Origin: Climacium dendroides
Lineage: Eukaryota > Streptophyta > Bryopsida > Hypnales > Climaciaceae
Length of the DNA: 64,000 nucleotides
Assembly: GCA_950106755.1 (NCBI GenBank)
Contig: OX467083.1
Coordinates: forward strand, 14,627,029-14,691,028
Direction of reading: 5' to 3'
Shown: positions 10,936 to 23,577 of the stretch, piece by piece
Position numbering within the stretch: the first letter of the stretch is position 1
Layout of the letters: every line of letters begins with the position of its first letter
Translations under genes and position numbers: made by a program
Notes under the pieces: generated by a model
The model's input: only the letters and a program-made list of their open reading frames with translations
Told to the model about the DNA's origin: nothing
Database searches by the model: none

Positions 10936-13419
10936 ATTTTTTTCAACAAAAACACTCAAAACAACCATTGTCATTGGAAAGTGCAATAGAGTTTACTAGT
11001 ATATTAAGAATGTGTGGAAGGCATTTCAAAAACTTTGACTATGTAGATTGGAAGATTTTGCAATTAAAGTGAAGAAAACAAGTTCTTTTACTTCGTGTGT
11101 GACTAGATTGTAAGACTTCCACTCTTCTTAGCTTAAGTTTTTTGTACTACTAATATTGAATTTAAAAAAATTATATCAAAGAACTGAATTAAAAGTCTAA
11201 AGATATAAATTCAACTAATAAAACTTGATTTTCATTCTTTTAAGAAATGTTAAGTAGAAGTAGGTACTATGTTGAAGGAAAAACTAAATTGTTAATAGCT
11301 CTAAGATGAAATTGAAACGCACTAATCTCAATAGTAAGATTGTTCTAATAAGCAAATTAAACTTTGTAGAACTTTCTTTCTTGAAAATTTTGAAAATTGA
11401 TTTCAAAGAAGAATCCAATATATTATTTTTACAAGAAGATGTAATGATTGCTCACAAAACAATAAACTCTATAATCTTCAAATCATTAATCAAAATAGAA
11501 TGAATCAAAGCTTTATTTGAAAACAAAAATATAATATATGAAAAACAAAAAATAAAAATAATTTGTTTTTCAAGTTTTTGAGTTTTTTATTGGCTACCCG
11601 GCAAACTTTATTATGAGCTCAAGGTGCCATAATCGTTTTGCTCCCAAGCATTGATTGAAATAAAAATTATATTCCTAAAAAGTTATTGTATTTTTTTATC
11701 TTCATAAAAAAATTCAAAAAATATAACAAAAATAGTGATCACAAGAACCTTCCCAAACTTTCATTTGTTCTCCAAGGAGACAATAGAACTTCAAGGTTTA
11801 AAGATTAGACTTCACTAGCATACAATCATAATTGTCAAAAAATTTGCTTACTAACAGATCACCCTACCTTAGCTACTAAGGTGGATTAAACTACTACCGC
11901 CAACCTTCTCAATTTTTTCCTCATGTATCCATGGGGGACATTGCAAAGGAGAAATGTACACCACATGTATATGAGTTTGGAATTGCAAAGGGTGGTGGTA
12001 ATGGGCTAGTTCACCTTAGTCCTATCAAATATAACTTGCATCATTTCAACTTCCCATGTTAGAATTTGTTTAGGTCTTCTAAAAATACCTTTGTTCATTT
12101 TTTAGAGCTAGTGTGTTTTGTAAGTCTAGTGGTTATGCAATTATATAATTATATATGCTCTCAAATAATATTCAATGATACTAGGGTCAATTTTGGCTAT
12201 AGATTATAAAGTTGCATACATAATATTCAATAGCCTAAAAAGAGGCTTTTGCATTTAGTCCTCTAATGTAGATCATCCAGTGGGGTTCCAATGACACATA
12301 TTCTTATAGTGACTACTACCATATTTAATGACACATTCAAATTTGATTACTTTTTTGCTTAGATTACTACTTTAATTATTGACTAATTTTGAATATTATT
12401 TGTCAATATTATTTTATTATTAATTACTTTTGATACTGAGTTAAAGTCACCTAACTAGAGCCCCATGAGCAATCAATAGGGTGTGCTAAATTTAGAGAGG
12501 ATGGAACTTATTTATGTTTTTTTTAATATTTTAAAGGTTACAAAAAGCTTCCATGTTTGACTAGCCATCAAAAGAATTAGAGCATGACATATTTTTATAC
12601 CGCTATAAGTAGCCTCCAATCTATTAGCGATAAATTTTGGATGACTCTAGGCATTGGCCATGGGTTGACAAGAACTTTAGCCTTTCAAAAATCATAGTAA
12701 TTTCACTTTCATTGTGAAAATTACCATACTTTTTACAATCTCCATCATTCATGTCACTACACCTCGTGCAATATTTGCTTCACCTTCCATTGCTCCTCGT
12801 CATGTCTCAAATTCCTTATTTGATCAATTATGGATGCCTTCAGTATATTCTCCTAATTGTTTTGTTTAATGATATATGTCCTTGTAGCTACTAATGGATG
12901 TGAAATACTCCACATCATTTCATCCCCCCAAATGATGCAAAACATTCCACACCATTTTGTCAAGGGAAGGGAAGCCCATTTGTCATGAGTAAATTTGATG
13001 ATTCTTTCTGGTTGCAAGTATTCCTATCATTTTTTCCAGAGTATACTAGTTGTATAAAATTTAGCAATAATGGTATGTTTGTTAAGACCAAGTCTTTGGA
13101 GCACTGCTAGAAAAGAAATTGTGTGTCTATTCACACCTCTACTCTTTAGTAAATGCTGATAAAAGAACGATAGTCAAGTCAATAAATGAGGATATTGTTC
13201 ATGCAATTACATAAATTTGGTCTGATATTATTTAGTATCTCAATCAATAGGAAACATAGATTTCAAGTTGTTAAGAGTATAGTTAATTAATGGGACTGCA
13301 AATGGGCAATTAACAAAGAAAAGCAATTTCTAGTAGAAGGTATCACGGTTGAAGCTGAAGGACCACTCACAATTTACTTTTTAGTTTGAGGAAAGAAGTT
13401 CTAAATATACATATGGGGT
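10936..13419. other. AT-rich sequence without a recognised gene
   Basis: No reading frame of note. Parts of 11090-11800 resemble the interior of the TTAA-ended elements (for example an ACAAGAAGATG ... GCTCACAAAACAATAAACTCTATAA segment, compare 25990-26030) and end near 11798 in TTCAAGGTTTAAAG, so this is probably an old, decayed copy. Nothing recognised in 11810-13419. Confidence 0.45.
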
Positions 13420-13945
13420 GGTAGGAAATAAAACAATCCATGTGGGATATGAAATGAGAATTGGTAAGAGCTCAATTGCTCATAATTAAGTCAAAAGCAG
13501 GAATTGTGTTTGGAGTAAAATTTCAAACTTCACTTAGATATAGTCGAATAATTTTTTTCAAAAAAAATTTAGCTTAAAAAAATCGATAAATCAAGATAAC
13601 TTTCATTTTCCAAAAATCTGTTTGTAACTTCGAGCCTCCAATCAAAAGTTATGAACAAATTTTAGAGAAGGGTGTTTGAAAATGTCAAAGAAAATGTCCC
13701 TTCCAACCCCTCTTTTAAATTTGTTTGTAACTTTTTACTAGAGGCTCAAAATTACAAACGGATTTTTGAAGATGAAAGTTATCTTGATTTATTAAAAAAA
13801 ATTAGTAAATTTAAAAAAAAAAATTATTCTACTATGCCTAAATGAGGTCTGAAATTCTATTCCAAACTCAATTCCTGGTTTTTTGGCAATGAATGCTTAA
13901 GCTCTCATCAGCTTCAAATTATCCCATATCTTTTGAGGGTTTATA
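13420..13945. repeat. Long foldback (inverted-repeat) element, copy 1
   Basis: The two halves are diverged reverse complements around a centre near 13690. For example ATCTGTTTGTAACTTCGAGCC at 13617 pairs with GGCTCAAAATTACAAACGGAT near 13745, and the outer arm TCCATGTGGGATATG pairs with ATCCCATATCTTTTG. Related foldbacks lie at 26620-27150 and 44125-44535. It would transcribe into a hairpin of about 250 bp. No protein is encoded. Confidence 0.7.
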
Positions 13946-14175
13946 ATAATGAACAATGAGTTTCATAATAAAAGTGACGTCCCCACCCTTCATGGTTGCT
14001 TCTCTCAATGAAGTATTCCCTTCATGATGCCATGATCAGTTTTAATTATTTGTGGCAAGCGTTCATATGCCATTGATTTTGACACTTACTTTATTTTTCA
14101 TGATGTGGATGAATTTTTTGGATGAGGGTTGTGGAGAGGAAAAGCTTGCCTCTGTAAAGACTACTGAATGTTATA

Positions 14176-14454
14176 TAAGGTAGGTACACCCAAATGTGCC
14201 ACTGACCCTAAACCGCCATCTATACTATATGTACATCTCCAAAATCAGCCCCGTACCTATGTGGAAGCCAAACACTTTTACAACCAAACTTTGTTCCTTG
14301 ATAACTTTTGCATACAGTATCCAAATGCCACGTTCTCTGGTGCGTTGGAACCCTCTTTTGCTTGCCAACAAGAACATATGAAAATTTGACCAGTCTAATA
14401 ATAGAAAATAGTGCTCAGTAGCAAAAAGTGGCGGTTTTGAGTGTACCTACCTTA
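14176..14454. mobile_element. TAAGGTAG-ended MITE with unrelated interior
   Basis: Ends are TAAGGTAGGTACACCCAAA and TTTTGAGTGTACCTACCTTA, an almost perfect inverted repeat of about 19 bp that extends imperfectly inward (AACCGCCA / TGGCGGTT). The interior differs from the 9550 family although the outer ten bases are the same. No coding capacity. Confidence 0.8.
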
Positions 14455-14504
14455 CCAAGTGTGAATGGCTGATAACTTATAATGACACAATTATGCCGAA
14501 CCAT

Positions 14505-14735
14505 AGTTCGGGAAACTTTTTGAGTTTTACCGGTTAATTTCCTTCAATTTTTATATTGAACCGGCTTTTGAAGAACTGAGTCCGGTTATTCCCTCTATTT
14601 TTTACTCAAAATAGAAATTTTATAGATTTTTGTACGGGTTTTTTGCCAATGTTTTCAAATTACAACCGGGTTTTTTCCCAATTCCTCCAGCTAACTTTGA
14701 ACTAGCCGCCGTTTTTTCCCTAACATTGTGCCGAA
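14505..14735 (+). repeat. Long-distance inverted repeat, left arm
   Basis: About 230 bp containing ACCGGTTAATTTCCTTCAAT, AGAACTGAGTCCGGTTATTC and GCTAACTTTGAACTAGCCGCCG. Its reverse complement, clearly diverged, occurs at 46625-46845 on the other side of the AT-rich island. It is probably the same element inserted twice in opposite orientation. Confidence 0.7.
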
Positions 14736-15215
14736 CCAATTCCGAACCAACTGAAAAGAGATGTTTTCATAAAACAAAATGTTTTCATAAAACCTGTACC
14801 TTTCCGTCTTTGTCAGTTTTGTTTTTTTATCCAAACGCCAAGTGTGAATGTAATAATAATTAATATTATTACTGCCCTGTCCAGTCAAAGTTTTGTCTGT
14901 CTGGGGTGCTGCATTTACTGCACCTTGCAGCTCTCACATAAACTAAGTTTTATGCCTTATTTTCTGGTCAAAGCGGTGCCTAATCTGGCTGCTCCAGGAA
15001 GTGTACTTTACTAACAGCTCGCATCTGTTGCTCAAGGCATCTGCTTATTAGGACAAAGTGCATGTGGATCCACAGTAAAAGTGGCTGATTTCACCAGGTC
15101 CTAAGTAACCGAAGTCAGTTCCCACAAATTTTGAGAGGAATCTGATTGGTGGAGAGTTGAAAAATCGGGATTTGGGGATTCACACGATGTCCCAAACCTC
15201 AAGGTTTGATATACT

Positions 15216-15370
15216 TTAACCCTTAAAGGATGCTGCCTCCATGATCAAGGTGGTCACCTAAAACACTGCTCCAATTGTTGGACCAGTAGGGTGCATTCTT
15301 TATTTTGACAATGAACAGGGAAGTCATCCATCAACCACTTTTCAGCCTCAACATCCTTCAAGGGTGAAAA
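15216..15370. repeat. Short TTAA-ended element remnant
   Basis: Opens TTAACCCTTAAAGGATGCTG and closes about 150 bp later in CATCCTTCAAGGGTGAA, a partly matching inverted end. It looks like a small or decayed member of the TTAA-CCC family. Confidence 0.45.
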
Positions 15371-15404
15371 TGTCCACTTGGTTGTCCTTTCAGTGGGATC
15401 GGGT

Positions 15405-18360
15405 GCAGGGCTTTTTTTTTGGGCTTTTTGGTGTCAGATTGCACTAAGGAAAAATAATTTTGCTACAAAATGCCAAAAAAATGCCAAAAAACTTGGATGA
15501 AATTGACAAAAAACTTCAAATTGACAAAAAAATATTGGATGAAATTGACATATTGTGGATGAAAACAAAATTATAGACATGTGCTAATGTAGTATATTTG
15601 CTATCCAATACATGAATGAATGTTGAGATTTGGAGCTCCACTAAAATATTTTATGTTGTCACTTTAGTGCTTCTTAAAAAATAAAAATAAAAAGTCATGG
15701 TTGAGTGCTAAGGAACTAGGACTTGGAGCCCAAGTTGGATTCAACAATAGTCGAAAGTCAACTTAGGGTTCAAGTCTCATCTATTATTTTGTAAATAATA
15801 TGAGAAGAATAATACTAAATCAAGCATCCTCGTATGTTGAATTTATTTAGAGCCTTTGTCCATTGATTTGCATGTTGTATGCCAAAAGTGCCAACAAATT
15901 GGACTTTTTAATTTTTTGACCTGTTTTTTTACTCCAATAATATTATATATCGTATATTTGATATATAATATTATATATGGGAAGGTTGGGACTTTAGCCT
16001 TCACACTATAGGCCTCCAAGTCACAAATGTAACATTTTTGTTCATATTTTGCCACCCAAAAAAGTTGAGATTTGGCCTAAAAGTAGGACTTTGAGAAATG
16101 GGATTAAAGATGTTGTAATAAATGACTCTAGAATTTAGTATACAAAATATCCTTTGTTCACTTGGACACCCTACAATATCATGTACATGGTGAATGAGCT
16201 TGTGCTCCATGTCATGCACATGACATGATAGGGACTTTAGGGAACAATAGACTTTTGTATTGGGATTTTAGGCTAGGACTTCTAAAGACATAGTTGAATC
16301 CATGAAGGGTTTGATTGGTTTTAAGATCTATATATAAAAAAAAACTTTTGTCCACTTGGACCACCTCTTGTGTTACACGCATGACAAACGAGTTAGCTCC
16401 ATATTACATACATGTGATGCAATAAGGACCATGGGGAATAGAAAGCTTTTATTCTAGGATTTGAGTGTAAGACCTCCTAGTGGTCTGTTGGACCCAATAA
16501 GAGTATGGTTGGCCTCAACTCCAATATACCAAAAAATTCTACTCACTTGGGGACTTTACCACACTAAGTGCACGGTCTATGAACTCATACCCTATGTCAC
16601 ATGCTTGATACAATTATGTAAGCATAGGAAGGCAACTAATTTTTATTTTGGGATTTTAGGCTAGAACCTCCAAATGTCCAATTGGAGCTAATGGGGGGGG
16701 GGGGGGGGTGACTTATCCTAGCTTCAATACCTACCAAAAAATTATATCAGTTTGGGGCCCCTTGGATGTGACCATATCACATTCACACCATATGAGTTAG
16801 TTCCAAGCTACACACAAGTATGACGCAACAAGGGCTTTGCAAGACAATAAACATCTTATACGTTGATATAAGATTGGATTGTTGTAGATATGGATATTGA
16901 AAAAAAAAAGCATTACAAGTTATGACTTAAGTAGCCTTGAATATAGTTGTGGTTTCATCTAATTGGATTTCAAGTGTTATCTTAGAGGTACAAATTGTAG
17001 TGGTGGTGAGTCTCAATGCAATTATAGATGATGTTGATAGGGTTCTAATGTCGAAAATAGTCAAATATGGTATCCATAAAAGAAAGTAGTTTTACCTTTT
17101 GAATTTTTTTCAGAAAGCTCAAGTAGGAAATAATTGTTAAGTTAGGATTCTACACATTCAATTTTGATTTAGCAATTCAATTCAATGATGAATTTGATTA
17201 AAATTGAAATTATTATATCGACAATTATATTCTACAGTTGTTGTATTTGTCAAAATTCATGGATAAATCATAACTATATTTTATTCAATCTTCATTGACA
17301 CATTTATTCAATGTACTATCACTATAACAAAAGTTGGTAAAAAAAACTGCACTCAAAATTGAGTGTGGTTCTTTTATTTAGAATTTTGTACAATCCCAAA
17401 ACGAGTGCAAAAGCTTCTTTTTGGATTTCTAATCTCAATTTTTGGAATTTTTGAGCATGTAATATACCATTGGAAAGGTATTGAAAATATCAATTTGAGT
17501 TCACCAAACTTCATTTAATGGTTACAACTTTGTGGACTTGTATCTCCTTCATTTAATGTTCATTTTCAATAAAAATTTGTTGTGCTATGTTCCCTTTGAA
17601 GTCTAGTTCTTGTGGAAAAATTTCCATGCCAATCCAAGGTGTTTTGAAAATTTGGGAGCAATTCAAAGTTCAAAATGCACACATTTTTAGATGATGGTGA
17701 ACTTCAATGGCATGTTACTTCTTCAAATAGTGAATGTTGCCAATAAATGTTTTTGAGAAAGTTGTGCAAACTAGTCTAATTTGTGTGGCTAAACTTTCAT
17801 ATCAAGCTAAGAAGTTATGAGTGATTGAGAAGCATTTTATTAGAAGGAGATTCAGCCTCAGATGTGTTTATTGCAACTTTTCTTGCTATTTTTTTGCATT
17901 TTGAAGCCAATTTGCAAATACAATGAGTCAATCAAATGATATTTTCTTTCACAAATGTGTTTGTGTGTTGGTTTTGAAGCACTTTATAGTTTAAAGCTTT
18001 TTCATTTGAGTAGGTTTAGAAATCAAATTTCACTTCCAAATATATTGCTAGAAAAACTTTAGAACCCTTTTTCTACACTTGGAAAGACAATCTTTTTTCA
18101 TTTTCTATGAAGTGCCATAGTGGCAATATTAAATGTAATAGTGGTGCTCCAAATTTCAACATTCATCCACATAGTGAATAGAAAACATCACATTAGCACA
18201 TATTACATATTCATAATTTTGTTTTCATCCACAATTTGGCGATTTCATCCAAGATTTTCTAAAATTTGAAGTTTCTAAAGATTTATAGGGGCGTTCTCAT
18301 GTTTTCTTTTTCTATAGGCATGGTGCCAGACCAAAAAAATTGGTGCAATTTTGCACCAAA
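15405..18360. mobile_element. About 3 kb element with long diverged inverted ends
   Basis: The left arm (15405-15690) and right arm (18095-18360) are diverged reverse complements. Paired blocks include GTGGATGAAAACAAAATTAT / ATAATTTTGTTTTCATCCAC, GCTAATG / CATTAGC, TTTGGAGCTCCACTA / TAGTGGTGCTCCAAA and the GCCACTNTGGCACTTC core. The interior contains a four-unit tandem repeat and other AT-rich sequence with no transposase that I can see, so it is non-autonomous or badly decayed. Confidence 0.6.
16070..16870. repeat. Four diverged tandem units of about 190-205 bp
   Basis: Recurring landmarks CACTTGG (near 16156, 16351 and 16541; GTTTGGGG near 16748) and the phrase GGGATTTTAGGCTAGNAC define units of about 195, 188 and 205 bp. 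Each unit contains a CATG-rich core and a GCAA-AAGG-type stretch. The units lie wholly inside the 15405-18360 element. A run of about 14 G at 16694 interrupts the last unit. Confidence 0.6.
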
Positions 18361-19095
18361 TTGCCAAAAAGAAAACATTGCTAAAAGATTATACATCGCC
18401 AAATGACCCAAATTTGATTCATGTCATCTACAATATATACACTACAAGATTGTTTGGTTGAAATTTCTATGGATGGACAAGGCCAAAATTGTGCATGGGA
18501 GGAAGTTTGAAAGGGTTAGTTTGACGCTTATGAATTATACTCTAGATACCAACATACTAAAAAACATGCCTCACCAATAGAGACTCTAGTTCAGACTTCT
18601 TAGAAACAAGCTTATGGCCATCAAACTTGAACCTAAAATCCACTATTTGAGCTTTGTAAGATCCACTCATGTTGTCACCTCCATGTCGGTAAGCCTCACT
18701 AGCCCAAGTTCCACATCTACTAGGATTTAACCTCACCCATGACAATCTCTCATATTTGGTGGGAATCCACTCTCCCTAGTCGTTGTGTATATTGTAGAGC
18801 GTCACTACTGCAACCTCCGAACAAGGTCGACAATTTTCCATTCCTCACACCCTGTGGAAATTCACAATCTAGCAAACAAAGAGCTCTACTAATTACTAAC
18901 AGTTGCCACTAATCACACTAACGGTTTCCACATGACGTAGAGATCAACAAAAATAATTACCAATGGGATTGCACTAGCTTGTGGTGTTTGGGCTAATTTT
19001 GCAATAGGAGTCTAGATTCATAGCAAGTTTGAAATTCTCGCTAAATTTGGCGAGACATCACATCTAAGACCAAAACCCCAACGGCTCCATTACTG
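18361..19095. other. AT-rich sequence without a recognised gene
   Basis: No convincing frame or repeat. A 62-codon minus-strand open frame (18557-18745) has no recognisable motif. Confidence 0.45.
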
Positions 19096-20505
19096 GTAAT
19101 AAATGTAGACCCAAAACTAAGATAATTAAACATAGACCCAAATTTTATATATGCAAGGACAAATGCATCCATAATTGATACTAATATAAATTGAGTATAT
19201 TTATTATTTTTAAACATACATTATTTTATTGGATCTTATTGACAAGTAGAAAAGAATTGCAACACACTTTAACATGGATTATTTAGACATATTTTGAAAT
19301 AGTTATAAAATTTCAAAATCTTTTTCCTTGTCTTACCAAAAATCTACTCTAAACTCACCTAGACTTTCATGTTTTTATTATATACAACTTGTGTCATCTA
19401 TATCTAGATTTAAGTGTTGTTTTTGGGTCCAAATGTAAGTGTAGTATGTTGGGCAATGATGAACATTGAAGGTGCATTTAACATACTTAAAGCTCTAACT
19501 TGTAGGACAAAACAAAAACAAAATATATTAAAAAGTGTGACCAATACTATAAATAAAACAAGTATTTTCTCTTGTCAATGTCACAAATGTCATTCCTTTT
19601 GGCTTTGAATCCTCATCAGTCACTAGAATTCTGTCATGGTAGTGAAAAACTTGGCATAGATCTTTGCAACCTCAACCTCAGTCTCTTTTCTGCAACATGG
19701 AAAATATGGTCAAATTTGTCAAATTAGAGTAGTTTTGGGCTCCAAAAATTGGACATTTGTCTACACAAAACTATAGAAATAAGAATGTAATTAGAGTTAC
19801 ACTTGACATTGTTATTCCTAATTGAAAAATGCCAAAGTTGTGAATTTATGCCAATTTGGCAAAATTAATGTTAAAAAGAAGTATACATCATTAAAAGACT
19901 TCCAATTAAGGTATGAACTATACAAAATGAATAGAAAATTGAGTGAAATTCAAAGCAAAATTAAAGAATTATATCCTCTTCATTTAAAAATTAAAAAAAC
20001 ATGTATATAAGCTCAGGTATTCTTGGGGCTATAATATATGACATAATGGCAAAACCACAAAAATCATTAATGACCATGACAAGCAACAACTCTACCCACA
20101 CTACACATATATTTAATACAATAAAATGAATGAGCAATAGAAGACAAAATCGACTTTTGATCAAATGAGGTGCTAGTAGATACAAACAAAATGGAAGCCA
20201 TGTACACATCAAAGTAAAGCAATATAAAAGATAAAAGTACAAGGAATGTTTAAAAATGATCAAAATAAATAAATGTTAAAAGCTATCATAAAGTAATAGT
20301 TAGATAAAACTAAAATCATGTTGAAAGCTAAATCAAAGAAAAATGCTAGAAAAAAAATTAAAGTAAAAGCTATGAAAAAGTACTTATAAGTAAAAATTGG
20401 ATCAAAATAAAAGCTTAGTGAAGTGCAAAAGCTAGGTGAAAACTAGATCAATGTAAAAGCTAGTTGAAGCTAGATCAAAATAAAAGATTGATAGTTTTAT
20501 AAGTA
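19096..20505. repeat. 1.4 kb direct repeat, copy A
   Basis: Nearly identical by eye to 34995-36462, from TAATAAATGTAGACCCAAAA to AGATTGATAGTT. This copy has an extra stretch of about 80 bp near 19185-19270 and lacks the TA microsatellite. Two short open frames are preserved in both copies: + strand (19822-20010) and - strand (19991-20263, hydrophobic), but neither has a known domain. The last 250 bp is a degenerate array of AAAGCTAGATCAAANTAAAAGCT-like words. Confidence 0.85.
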
Positions 20506-21212
20506 GATTTTTTGATGTAATTGTAGTTTTTTAATTGAGTATTGATATGAGAGTGAAATGATATTGAAGTGTTAAAGTAGAGTCATCCATCACCAACCAA
20601 CACCCTATTGGCAATCAATAAGGTGACATAAATGCAATAGAGGCTAAAAATAATTTCCAAGCATGAATTCTTGATTTCCAACCATCAATTTCTCCATTCT
20701 TTTCATAATACATATGTTTGGTTGGGAGTGCCAAAGTGAATAAGAAGTCTCTTAAATGGATAGTTTTGGAATAGACTACACATTGAACATGAATCAAGAC
20801 CAACTTTTGCCTTGCAAAATTCATAATAAATTCAGTTTAAATGATGAAATTACCAAAATTTGGCAATCCCCTCATTTCTATCTTTACATTGTCTTGTGGA
20901 AATATTTCCTTTGCTTTACTATACTCCACATCATATTCACAATTGCTTATTTGGTCAATTATGGGTGGTCACACCTTATTTGATTTGATCCAAACGTTAC
21001 ACTGGACATTATTACTAGCATAAAAAAACAAGTTGTTTTACTAAAGATCCACTAAAATCCATCTCCTGTAATCATGAAAATGTCACATAAAACATGGATT
21101 TTTTTACTATAGTGGTTACATCCCATTTGGGGATTTTTATCCAAATAAATCTTACAATTATTCCAATCACTTTTCCCCTGAGCACTAACCACCTGTCACA
21201 CAAATTAGCACA
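20506..21212. other. AT-rich sequence without a recognised gene
   Basis: Single-copy-looking AT-rich DNA between the 1.4 kb repeat and the next MITE. Short overlapping frames around 20615-21023 have no recognisable motif. Confidence 0.45.
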
Positions 21213-21692
21213 TAAGGTAAAATAGCCCATTGTGGTTAGATGATCCATAGTGGATACCTAAGGAATGACTCCATCATGATTTTTTTCCAGTTTGTGAAAT
21301 TTTGACCACAATGCATATCTTACATGACAGTAATGGAGTGATTAGTGACTTCATCAGGAACTTCCAAATGTTTAGTGTGAAATCATTGTAAGAATTGACT
21401 TTTTAGGCCTTCTATGTTAGAAAATACAATGATTGCTTTAGGTGAACAAAATGAACATCATGGATTCAAATTCTGTTTGGTTCTAAGGTAGTCTACAGAC
21501 TCTTTTAGACCATGATGCATTGAACACTTCAAAAATTCACAGCAAATTCACACTTTGTCAGAAAAATAATAATTTCAATTGCTCTCAGTATTTTTCATAC
21601 TTGTATTATTGTGGGGGAAAAAAATTGAAAAATTTCAGCAACAAGATGATGTCAAACTCCTAATTCTGACCACAGTGGACTGTTGTACTTTA
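21213..21692. mobile_element. TAAGGTAAA-ended MITE, copy 1
   Basis: Starts TAAGGTAAAATAGCCCATTG followed by TGGTTAGA and ends TCTGACCACAGTGGACTGTT followed by GTACTTTAA, a diverged inverted repeat of about 28 bp. The whole unit is homologous to 29987-30450, sharing for example CTACAGACTCTTTT and a GAAAAATTTCAGCAACA block. It abuts the TTAA of the next element. No coding capacity. Confidence 0.75.
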
Positions 21693-22195
21693 ACCCATAA
21701 ATGACGCCATGAACATTTTTTGTCCGAAGAATGCAGGATGTTAAATCGTGCCATGGAAGGTGGGCCAAGCAAGGTAAAATTTGTGTTGTAGGGATAAAAG
21801 TAAAAAAGAAGCCCCCTATTTTGAGCCATGTCTAGAGTACGTTGCAGACTTCACCAAGCTAATTTGGGTCTCTGATTGCAAATATGAATTTAGAATTTGC
21901 AAAAAAAAAAATGTGGCAAATAAAAAATTCCTACGTTTTCCCCGGGTTAAATCCACCTCACTAGGCCCACCTTCGATGGCATGATTTAACGTCCTGCCCG
22001 ATGAATGACAAGGAATTTTCCTGTGTAGGACAGAAATGCAACTATTCATCCTCGGAATTAGGGGTGGAAAGGGAAAATCTTTTACAATAGTTTGACTCCC
22101 AACGATTATTTTTTGATTTTTTCAAACTAGATGATGTCACATGGTTCCAAAAGGGCTGATTTTCCACGGTCACCAGCCCAGTGTTCAAGGGTTAA
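21690..22195. mobile_element. TTAA-CCC element (short, diverged)
   Basis: Bounded by TTAACCCATAAATGACG on the left and GTTCAAGGGTTAA on the right. The ends match only over the outer few bases. It fits the wider set of TTAA-flanked CCC...GGG elements but is the least certain of them. No coding capacity. Confidence 0.45.
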
Positions 22196-23577
22196 TAAAA
22201 GAGCTGCACTTCATCCAATGACTCCAATCAAAACAGCTTCTAGGTTTTTGAGTGAACTCCTACCCCTTGTAGCTCCTCTTTGCGGGCTCATCAGCTCATG
22301 ATACCAGCCAGATTAGGCCAAGCGAATGCCCTCAACCCACATCACAGCTTCAATCTTCCCCGGTGCCAGGGTGCTGCCGATTTCGCTCCCACGGGGGGTG
22401 CCCGCCAGGGTGCTGCCCCCGACGGATTCGTAGGCCCCCCAACCCCAACCTTGAGCCTTCTCCCGGGTGCCGCATTTCCAGGGTGCTTGACTGTTTGTGA
22501 GCAGCTACTGGTCGTCTGTTTGGTCAAGTTTGGGTCCGCCCCCGCCAGGGGGGGGGGTGCTCCAGCTGCTCCCTGCTGCTTGGCAGCTACTGGTCATGTG
22601 AAAATCCATATGATCCCCAGAGCATAACTTAGAGCTTATGGGAGGCAATCCATTCCTGATCACCCCCATTCTGGCAATGTAGGTCTCTCTCTGTCCATGC
22701 AGCAGCAGGAAGAGAGATGATGAGTAGTGATAAATTATGGCATAGTTCCCGATGCAATTGTGGCGCATTATGATTGGCTGCAAAGACTCTCAATGCTGCA
22801 ACCACCCCTGGGTGGATTTTGCGACCAGCCCTGGGGTGAGGTCTAAAAAAATATTCTGGGTGAGACTATCAGTCAGGTACATTGGGAGTGTACCCATGAC
22901 AGGCTCCCTAATATTCGACTCGCCCCTCCCTGTGAAGACAATTTTGGCAGGTTGAAGTCGCGTAAGGTTTTTCGAAGCCGCCTCGGAAGTTGGGCTCGCT
23001 AGCTTGCTCACTTTCTGCTTGTGCCCCGGCCTGGTGCAGTCCCGACGATGGCCGTGGAGGTTGATATTATTTTCTGGGCTTACACATGCATGCATGTGCT
23101 TGTGCGCTAGTTTCAATGACAGAGAGAGGCTTCCGGCTGGCACCTAAGTAGGTTGGAAGCTTATAAAAAAAAAAAAAAAAAACATTCAGTTGGGTGGTGT
23201 GTGAGGCGACGACAAATGCGTAGATGAGCTTCAGTTTTTTAGTACTTCGAAGCACATGAAGTGAAGATTCAGGGCAGAGTTGTATGACAACTAACTTAGA
23301 AGGAATAAGGGAGCAATCATTTCTTTCCGTCCCCAAGGGGGGGGGGCTATTTGGAAAATGATTGGTTGAAATCATGCCGCAAACACATTCAAATTGGAGA
23401 AGATAATTGTACCTAAAAAAAGATTGGATATTGTTGGTAATGTTTCAGTTTGGGAGCACTTCACAGAAGATTGCAATAACAAAGAGAATCATTTGGGCAG
23501 GGAAAAAAAAGGGGCTTCCATGTAGGTAAGGGGGAAGTATGCATTCACCAGTTGTTCAAAATTTGAATTTTCTGCCT
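22196..23577. other. GC-rich patch within the AT-rich island
   Basis: About 22280-23150 is markedly richer in G and C than its surroundings, with repeated CCAGGGTGCTGCC-like words and homopolymer runs of G and C. A 115-codon plus-strand frame (22280-22627) and a 117-codon minus-strand frame (22790-23143) have low-complexity composition and no known domain. It may be a captured genic fragment or element; I cannot assign it. Confidence 0.4.

Noticed and set aside
19991..20263. 90-codon hydrophobic minus-strand frame, preserved in both copies of the 1.4 kb repeat
   Set aside because: Conservation is explained by the high overall identity of the repeat copies, and AT-rich antisense DNA readily gives hydrophobic frames; no domain seen.
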